This document shows positions 14,946-19,113 of a stretch of 19,113 nt of DNA, piece after piece; position 1 is the stretch's first letter, and every line of letters begins with the position of its first letter. The DNA comes from Methanosarcinales archaeon (GTDB taxonomy: Archaea; Halobacteriota; Methanosarcinia; Methanosarcinales; Methanogasteraceae): assembly GCA_030605805.1 (NCBI GenBank), contig JAUWHQ010000002.1, forward strand, positions 1-19,113, written 5' to 3'. The notes below the pieces were generated by a model. It searched no databases. It saw only the letters and a program-made list of their open reading frames with translations, and was not told the origin of the DNA. Both the position numbers and the translations under genes were made by a program.

Positions 14946-15936
14946 CTCTAAAACCATCTCCGTCTGTATATCGTTCGATCAAGTCGCCAAGTCCGGGATC
15001 GTACCAACCGGCAAGCACGTAACCCGGATAAATCGGGAGGCGCTCCCTGAGCCGGATGCCCCCTTTGATGCTCCCGAGTTTCCCTGCAAGTTCCGGTATC
15101 GGCTGCCACGGTGCCTCCGGATTGATCCAATCGATGGTGTACGGCGATATTCCGCCAAGATCTGATGCACCACACCCGATCAGTTCCTCGAACCGGGTAA
15201 GGTTCGGCGGCACCTGGATTGCGACATCATCTGGCAGGATGCTGCGGGCTGCCATGACCGTATCCACCATCTCCTGATGGGCTGGTTCCGGAAAACCTGC
15301 CATCTCTGTCCCTGGTTTCGGCAAAAACGGCTGGATGATCACTTCCTGGATGTGCCGGTACCGCAGGTGAAGTTCCTTGATCGTGTCGAGCGACTGCACA
15401 CGATCCTCCATGCTCTCGCCGATTCCTATCAATAACCCTGTCGTAAACGGTATCTTCAACTTTCCGGCATTTTTGATGGTTTTGATCCGCTCGGAGAGCA
15501 TCTTACCGGCGCATCCCTCGTGTGCAGGAAGATCCGCGATCGTCTCAAGCATCAGCCCCATGCTCGCGTTGAGGGGTTTTAGCCGTTTAATATCCTGAAA
15601 GTCCATCACGCCCGGATTGCTGTGCGGAAGCAGCCCGCAGACGATTGCCAGTTCGCATAGATCGACCAGATAGTCGATGACGCGGGAATATCCGATGTCG
15701 CCAATCCATTCTCGAAATACCTGATGCTCTTCCGGTTTTTCGCCGAACGTGAAGAGGGCTTCGGTGCATCCGAACCGTGCGCCCTGCTTGAGTATCTGTT
15801 CGATCTCTTCTGCGGTCATCAGATTCGCTTCAGGATGCGAGGGCTCGCGCCTGAACCCGCAGTACCTGCATCTGTTTCGGCACACGTTGGTGACCGGCAG
15901 GAACACGTTGCGGGTGAATGTGACGTAATCTGGCAT
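14929..15936 (-). CDS. cofG: 7,8-didemethyl-8-hydroxy-5-deazariboflavin synthase, CofG subunit
   Basis: 335 residues, normal for a separate CofG. The N-terminus VTFTRNVFLPVTNVCRNRC carries the radical SAM motif CRNRCRYC (Cys 19, 23, 26). Family segments follow: FTFGEKPEEH, LLPHSNPGVM, ASMGLMLET, GLLIGIGE and a C-terminal PPNLTRFEEL and SDLGGISPYTIDWINPE. With CofH it makes the deazaflavin ring Fo of coenzyme F420 from tyrosine and 5-amino-6-ribitylaminouracil, the same intermediate used by RibH. No cofH is in the window. The start ATG 15936 has a TATA-like ATTAAGTA 25-32 bases upstream and no ribosome binding site. Its end overlaps the flavoprotein gene. Confidence 0.9.
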   Translation of the reverse strand: MPDYVTFTRNVFLPVTNVCRNRCRYCGFRREPSHPEANLMTAEEIEQILKQGARFGCTEALFTFGEKPEEHQVFREWIGDIGYSRVIDYLVDLCELAIVCGLLPHSNPGVMDFQDIKRLKPLNASMGLMLETIADLPAHEGCAGKMLSERIKTIKNAGKLKIPFTTGLLIGIGESMEDRVQSLDTIKELHLRYRHIQEVIIQPFLPKPGTEMAGFPEPAHQEMVDTVMAARSILPDDVAIQVPPNLTRFEELIGCGASDLGGISPYTIDWINPEAPWQPIPELAGKLGSIKGGIRLRERLPIYPGYVLAGWYDPGLGDLIERYTDGDGFRDGNRH

Positions 15937-15960
15937 GATGGTGTGAATTTGATGCGGTGA

Positions 15961-15968
15961 TACTTAAT
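15961..15968 (-). promoter_or_regulatory. TATA box of cofG
   Basis: Minus strand ATTAAGTA lies 25-32 bases ahead of ATG 15936, the spacing of a leaderless archaeal transcript. Confidence 0.4.
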
Positions 15969-16092
15969 GGTGATCAATGATGGTGACTCTGGCGATGACT
16001 CGCCCTGCAAGAAATACACAGGCGCAACACGGACGCAGGCACACCGGGACTGTCACGTCACCATAGTGCTGACAGCCCCACTCGAGGGGAGG

Positions 16093-16100
16093 TTTTATAT
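16093..16100 (+). promoter_or_regulatory. TATA box ahead of repeated tail copy B
   Basis: TTTTATAT within GGAGGTTTTATATGGG. The centre is about 28 bases before ATG 16125, so a short leaderless transcript could begin there and run through copy B. Confidence 0.45.
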
Positions 16101-16124
16101 GGGTTTGGTTTCGATTTATCCAGC

Positions 16125-16253
16125 ATGGAATGCGGAGAACTCTGTCAAGATCAATGCATGAGTTTGCCACTAACTGATTACATGCAAGATGTCGGCGAAG
16201 TCCACGCGAGAGCGTGGTGTGCAGGCTCCGTACTTAAGTCCGGGGTTTGGTGA
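16125..16253 (+). CDS. Possible 42-residue small protein containing repeated tail copy B
   Basis: The frame from ATG 16125 begins MECGELCQDQCMSLPLTDYM and ends CAGSVLKSGVW-stop. The start is about 28 bases after a TATA box, right for a leaderless gene. The last residues repeat those ending copy A (TGSVLKCGVW-stop at 6051). Four Cys occur. It may be a real small gene, or the relic of a longer gene's 3' end that happens to have an ATG. I do not recognise it. Confidence 0.3.
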   Translation: MECGELCQDQCMSLPLTDYMQDVGEVHARAWCAGSVLKSGVW

Positions 16254-16259
16254 CTTCGG
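16194..16259 (+). repeat. Repeated coding tail / structured element, copy B
   Basis: Bases 16219-16258 match copy A (6018-6057) at about 35 of 40 positions, across the stop codon. Copy B also folds: CGAAGTC (16196-16202) pairs with GACTTCG (16252-16258), enclosing the hairpin CCACGC-GAGA-GCGTGG (16202-16217, with base 16202 shared between the two stems). The outer pairing is possible in copy A too, over a longer loop. Conservation of both coding and post-stop bases suggests an RNA or DNA end function in addition to coding. Confidence 0.55.
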
Positions 16260-16334
16260 GAGGTTGGCGTGGGGGTAAATGTAGGTCGGGTTGGCTGTGT
16301 GGCATGAAGGGGTTTGTGGGGTGGATGTGCGCAA

Positions 16335-16344
16335 TGTATATATA
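16335..16344 (+). promoter_or_regulatory. TATA box of the AT-rich module 2
   Basis: TGTATATATA, the clearest TATA box in the window, in otherwise G-rich surroundings. Transcription should start near 16362-16368. It precedes the module genes at 16456-18705. Confidence 0.55.
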
Positions 16345-16360
16345 CCTCTAGTTAGAGGTA
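16343..16360. promoter_or_regulatory. Operator-like palindrome touching the TATA box
   Basis: TACCTCTA-GT-TAGAGGTA, a perfect 8-bp inverted repeat with a 2-base centre, overlaps the end of the TATA box by two bases and lies ahead of the predicted start of transcription. A dimeric regulator bound here would block the basal machinery. The regulator is not in the window. Confidence 0.5.
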
Positions 16361-16361
16361 C

Positions 16362-16415
16362 ATGCGAAGTAGTGCAGATATACTGAAGTTATGCGAAATC
16401 ACTCCAACTATGTGA
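16362..16415 (+). other. 17-codon ORF at the predicted transcription start
   Basis: ATG 16362 lies about 22 bases after the centre of the TATA box and would be leaderless, encoding MRSSADILKLCEITPTM. Its reality is unproved; it could be a leader peptide or chance. Confidence 0.2.
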
Positions 16416-16455
16416 AAATAAAATTTCAAAGAATGAAAAGGTGGTTAAATCTAAA

Positions 16456-16737
16456 ATGATAGAAATAATTTTTCTTTTAATTAAGATAGTTATGTCATAT
16501 ATAATTGGATCTGTATTTGGACTGATTTGTAGAGCTATAGGGATTGGGAAAGGATTAGTTCTTATAGCGGTACTGGTTTTGACAGTATTATTTACAGGTT
16601 GGATCAAAATAGATTTATTTATACTTATCCCTTTTGCTATAGGTTTTGTAAGAGGAGTCTTGTTTGATCCACCTGACCAACCAAGAATACCAACTTATGA
16701 CATAGGATATCAACGTGATGGAGGCTCAAGATATTGA
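16456..16737 (+). CDS. Small AT-rich membrane protein of unknown function
   Basis: 93 residues from ATG 16456, preferred because AAGGTGG lies about 12 bases upstream; GTG 16441 would add five residues. The protein is mostly membrane: hydrophobic stretches at about residues 2-27, 33-50 and 53-70 (shorter form), so two or three helices, with a 20-residue polar tail (DPPDQPRIPTYDIGYQ). No family is recognised. It is the first gene of the AT-rich module, 49 bases before the TPR gene, and may be its membrane partner. Confidence 0.6.
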   Translation: MIEIIFLLIKIVMSYIIGSVFGLICRAIGIGKGLVLIAVLVLTVLFTGWIKIDLFILIPFAIGFVRGVLFDPPDQPRIPTYDIGYQRDGGSRY

Positions 16738-16786
16738 GTGACTCATGCGTATCCTCCTATTAATAATAATTTTACTTCATTAACAA

Positions 16787-17767
16787 ATGAAAATATCCAA
16801 CTTTTTGAAAAGGGATAACATGGGAATAGAAAGATTAAAAGACGAATATAAGAAACTAAAGCAGGAATATGAAAATGTACTTAATATTGGTATAAAAATT
16901 CTTGAATTAGTAAAAGGTAAAAAATGGAAAATAGTTCATTTGAACGATATAGGAATCTTATGCAATTCTTTAGGAAAGTATGATGAGGCTTTGGAAAAGT
17001 ACGATGAAGCTTTGAAAATCGCAAGAGAGGTTAATGATAGAGCGGGAGAAGGAGCAACGCTGAATAATATTGGCTTCATTTGTAAAAATTTGGGTAGGTA
17101 TGATGAGGCTTTGGAAAAGTACAATGAAGCTTTGAAAATCGCAAGAGAGGTTAAAGATAGGGCGGGCGAAGGACTCTATTTGTGCAATAAAGGTTTTGTT
17201 TATGGTAAGCAAGGGAAATACGATGAGGCTTTGAGATTATGTAAAAATGGTATAGAAGTTGCAAGAGATATAGATAATAAAAGAGATAAAACAAGAAACT
17301 TGGATAATATAGGTTTTATTTATAGTAAGCAGGGAAAATATGAGGAAGCTTTGAAATGTTACAAAGAAGCTTTAAAGATCGCAAAGGGGATTAAACATAA
17401 AGAGATAGAAGGAAGAATATTAGATGACATAGGTTTTGTTTATGGTAAGCAAGGAAAATACGATGATGCTTTGAAATGTTATGATAATGCTTTGGAAATA
17501 AGGACGGAAATTGAGGATAAATACGGTGAAATTATAACTCGCTTAAATATAGGCTTACTTGTTAGTGATAAAGACAAAGAAAAAGAAATAGAGGAAGGTG
17601 GAGTAGCAAAAGATTTAATAAAAAAGATTAATATAAAAGATTGTCCAACGGGAAGGAAATTTTTAGAAATTGCTGAAAAGCTGATTAAAGGGGAGATGAC
17701 GGATGAAGAGAAAAAAAATGCAATTGAATATTTAAGAGACTCATGGGAGAGATACCGATGGAGATGA
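16787..17767 (+). CDS. Five-repeat TPR protein, AT-rich
   Basis: 326 residues from ATG 16787; ATG 16820 (after AAAAGGGAT) is the better supported start by ribosome binding site and would give 315. The N-terminus is a coiled coil (LKDEYKKLKQEYENVLNIG). Residues 63-262 hold five tandem 40-residue tetratricopeptide repeats of the form GKYDEALEKYDEALKIAREV...NNIGFIYGKQ. At the DNA level these are 120-base repeats starting at 16973, 17093, 17213, 17333 and 17453; the first two are nearly identical over 60 bases, a sign of recent duplication. The last 60 residues are a charged helical cap (CPTGRKFLEIAEKLIKGEM). TPRs bind proteins, so it is likely the sensor or adaptor of the module. Its stop overlaps the next gene. 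Confidence 0.85.
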   Translation: MKISNFLKRDNMGIERLKDEYKKLKQEYENVLNIGIKILELVKGKKWKIVHLNDIGILCNSLGKYDEALEKYDEALKIAREVNDRAGEGATLNNIGFICKNLGRYDEALEKYNEALKIAREVKDRAGEGLYLCNKGFVYGKQGKYDEALRLCKNGIEVARDIDNKRDKTRNLDNIGFIYSKQGKYEEALKCYKEALKIAKGIKHKEIEGRILDDIGFVYGKQGKYDDALKCYDNALEIRTEIEDKYGEIITRLNIGLLVSDKDKEKEIEEGGVAKDLIKKINIKDCPTGRKFLEIAEKLIKGEMTDEEKKNAIEYLRDSWERYRWR

Positions 17768-18705
17768 TATCAATACGCATAAGAGAATATGAAAAAATAG
17801 AAGAAGAGGGAATAATTGAATTTTTTGTAAAGGAAAGGGATGAACATGTTGAAAACATTTCAGAATTGAAAGAAAAAATTATGGGATATGGCTGTATACT
17901 TGCATATAAGGATATTTCTCAAAAAGATATAGAAAAATTTTCATCAAATAACTCAAAGTTTGATAACATCTTCTTAGCGAGGATTAAAAACACCTTCTTT
18001 ATCTTTGGAGAGGAAACGGAACTGATGGAATTTTTTGAGAAAACTATTGGGAGGTCTATATGGGTAACAGTAAATCTTAATAAAGAAAGATTGAAGTTAA
18101 TTTCTGAAGATTATAGTAAACTCCTTAAAGCAGTGCATGAAGAGAAAGAAAAGATAAAAAGGGGCGAAACACCAAACATCGATAAATTGGATGAACTTGC
18201 AAAGAAAAATGAACTCATACTACCGTTTCTAAAAGAGAATGAGAAAAGATTAGAAAAGTTGAGAGAGTTTGTAAGAAATGAGGGTTCAATGGGGGTTTTT
18301 AATTCTTTGTTAAGGGAAGTAGATGAAACAAAGATATACACTCTTGAAACCAAGATAAAAACATATTCCGAATACGCAAACATCTTACTCCAGCATCACA
18401 CCATGCAAATGAATCTCAACACTCAAGAATCTCTCAAAAAACTTCAAAAAGATACTAAAACAGGAATAAATGAAATGGTAAGTTTAGAAAAGGCGATTGA
18501 GTGCATTTATTTGGTGGCTGGAACCTATTATATAAGCCACTTAACTTTATTGTTTTTAGAGCATTATCATGGATCTGGCTGGCCAATACTTTTTTATTTC
18601 AATCCTCTTTCTTATATTATTATAATCATTCTTTTTTCACTTTCTCTTGCTATCATAACTTTATTATGCTTTCCCAAAGTACTAGAAAAATTAAAAAACG
18701 CATAA
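17758..18705 (+). CDS. Coiled-coil protein with two C-terminal membrane helices
   Basis: 315 residues from ATG 17758, which has GGGAG eight bases upstream and overlaps the TPR stop (ATGGAGATGA); ATG 17743 is open but lies within the site. Numbering from 17758: a mixed alpha/beta N-terminal domain (1-100, GYGCILAYKDI, NTFFIFGEETELMEFF), a long coiled coil (about 105-230), then two membrane stretches at about 246-265 (YLVAGTYYISHLTLLFL) and 285-305 (YIIIIILFSLSLAIITLLC). The order of a soluble part, long helix and final hydrophobic pair with a TYY segment recalls DUF3422/COG4949 membrane-anchored proteins and, more loosely, CorA; I cannot claim homology. Overlap with the TPR gene implies joint translation. 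Confidence 0.75.
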   Translation: MEMISIRIREYEKIEEEGIIEFFVKERDEHVENISELKEKIMGYGCILAYKDISQKDIEKFSSNNSKFDNIFLARIKNTFFIFGEETELMEFFEKTIGRSIWVTVNLNKERLKLISEDYSKLLKAVHEEKEKIKRGETPNIDKLDELAKKNELILPFLKENEKRLEKLREFVRNEGSMGVFNSLLREVDETKIYTLETKIKTYSEYANILLQHHTMQMNLNTQESLKKLQKDTKTGINEMVSLEKAIECIYLVAGTYYISHLTLLFLEHYHGSGWPILFYFNPLSYIIIIILFSLSLAIITLLCFPKVLEKLKNA

Positions 18706-18753
18706 TTATTTAAAGATGGTGAGTTTGTTTCAGACAATGCCAACGGGGGGTCC

Positions 18754-18792
18754 AAATGAAACGATGCCTATCACGGGCTTTTCGATTCATTT
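18754..18792 (+). terminator. Candidate terminator of AT-rich module 2
   Basis: AAATGAAACGA (18754-18764) pairs with TCGATTCATTT (18782-18792) at ten of eleven positions; inside, GCC...GGGC is followed by TTTT. It lies 49 bases after the last gene of the module. Confidence 0.35.
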
Positions 18793-18911
18793 CATTCGCC
18801 CAAATCGGCTAACGCCGCTTTCGCATACCCGGACCATGACACGCACGACGACTATATCTCTACCCGCACCATATCTGTTCGCGCTCACCCCACCGCCCGA
18901 CCTCCAGCCCG

Positions 18912-18958
18912 CGGATGCCCCGCAATTTATTGCGGGGTGGCATGGTTGGGGCTTTAGA
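18912..18958 (+). repeat. GGATGCCCCG palindrome, copy 2 (IS200/IS605-like end)
   Basis: CCCCGCAA (18918-18925) and TTGCGGGG (18930-18937) form an 8-bp hairpin with a TTTA loop; ATGCC before and GGCAT after extend it across a small bulge. The GGATGCCCCG...CGGGGTGG frame and the following GGGGCTTTAGAA parallel copy 1 (6806-6843), while the inner arm bases differ in a paired way. Same orientation as copy 1. Confidence 0.5.
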
Positions 18959-19113
18959 AGGGCCAATATGCGAGTTAAGCAGATGTCGGGTTGAACCTAT
19001 ATGATCCGATGGATTTCGTGGGGCGGGACCGTATATCATCGAAGAATGCATTACCGGACTTACATGGCTTGGTCTGACACTTGAGCACCCACAAGTTGAC
19101 CGCCTCCGCTGCC

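Larger units (their letters stand above)
18706..19113. other. Right-end region without recognisable genes
   Basis: 408 bases up to the window edge. Base composition returns to GC-rich after about 18730. It contains a hairpin at 18754-18792 and the second GGATGCCCCG palindrome at 18912-18958. Open frames here look like chance translations and match nothing I know. Confidence 0.5.

Overview
The window looks like a piece of chromosome from an uncultivated methanogen-related archaeon (Methanosarcinia / ANME / Syntrophoarchaeia type). The case rests on cofG (coenzyme F420), a four-subunit-type pyruvate:ferredoxin oxidoreductase, an S-layer fragment of the methanogen type, an archaeal-type RibH, an AhbD-like radical SAM protein, dockerin-tagged exported proteins and archaeal TATA boxes about 25 nt ahead of start codons. 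I cannot name the genus from this sequence alone.

Layout. 1-610: the extreme N-terminus of a zinc-ribbon-like gene (minus) and a broken S-layer-type exported protein (minus) with an in-frame TGA. 904-2914: porG-porD-porA, overlapping by a few bases, but with no porB. 3230-5872: a large exported beta-helix protein with a lamin-tail domain and a C-terminal dockerin. 5941-6843: an AT-rich membrane-protein gene lying between a short repeated coding tail and a GGATGCCCCG palindrome. 6853-7203: a scar where a 3' thiC fragment abuts a 3' porA fragment. 7427-8571: a NifU-domain protein overlapping nifB. 8590-8745: an IS transposase fragment. 8858-11245: a membrane-anchored double vWA protein (minus). 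11505-11698: a MITE-like palindrome. 11755-12162: ribH (minus) with a structured leader. 12505-15936: AhbD-like radical SAM/SPASM protein, a divergent geranylgeranyl-reductase-family flavoprotein, and cofG (all minus). 16125-18958: a second AT-rich module (small membrane protein, five-repeat TPR protein, coiled-coil membrane protein) between the same repeated tail and the same palindrome class as the first module.

How it fits together. The core genes are anaerobic metabolism and cofactor synthesis: pyruvate oxidation, F420, flavin, iron-sulfur/NifB chemistry, and possibly haem or isoprenoid lipid. The accessory part consists of surface proteins and two AT-rich modules with different base composition from the rest. 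Each module is preceded by a tract ending in GSVLK(S/C)GVW-stop and followed by a GGATGCCCCG hairpin. I read these as the most promising candidate for something undescribed: cargo carried in, or inserted next to, the right end of an IS200/IS605-like element. The other strong candidates are the ribH leader (stem-loop plus T-tract starting at the predicted transcription start) and the thiC/porA recombination scar. All functional calls are from reading the sequence; no database search was made.
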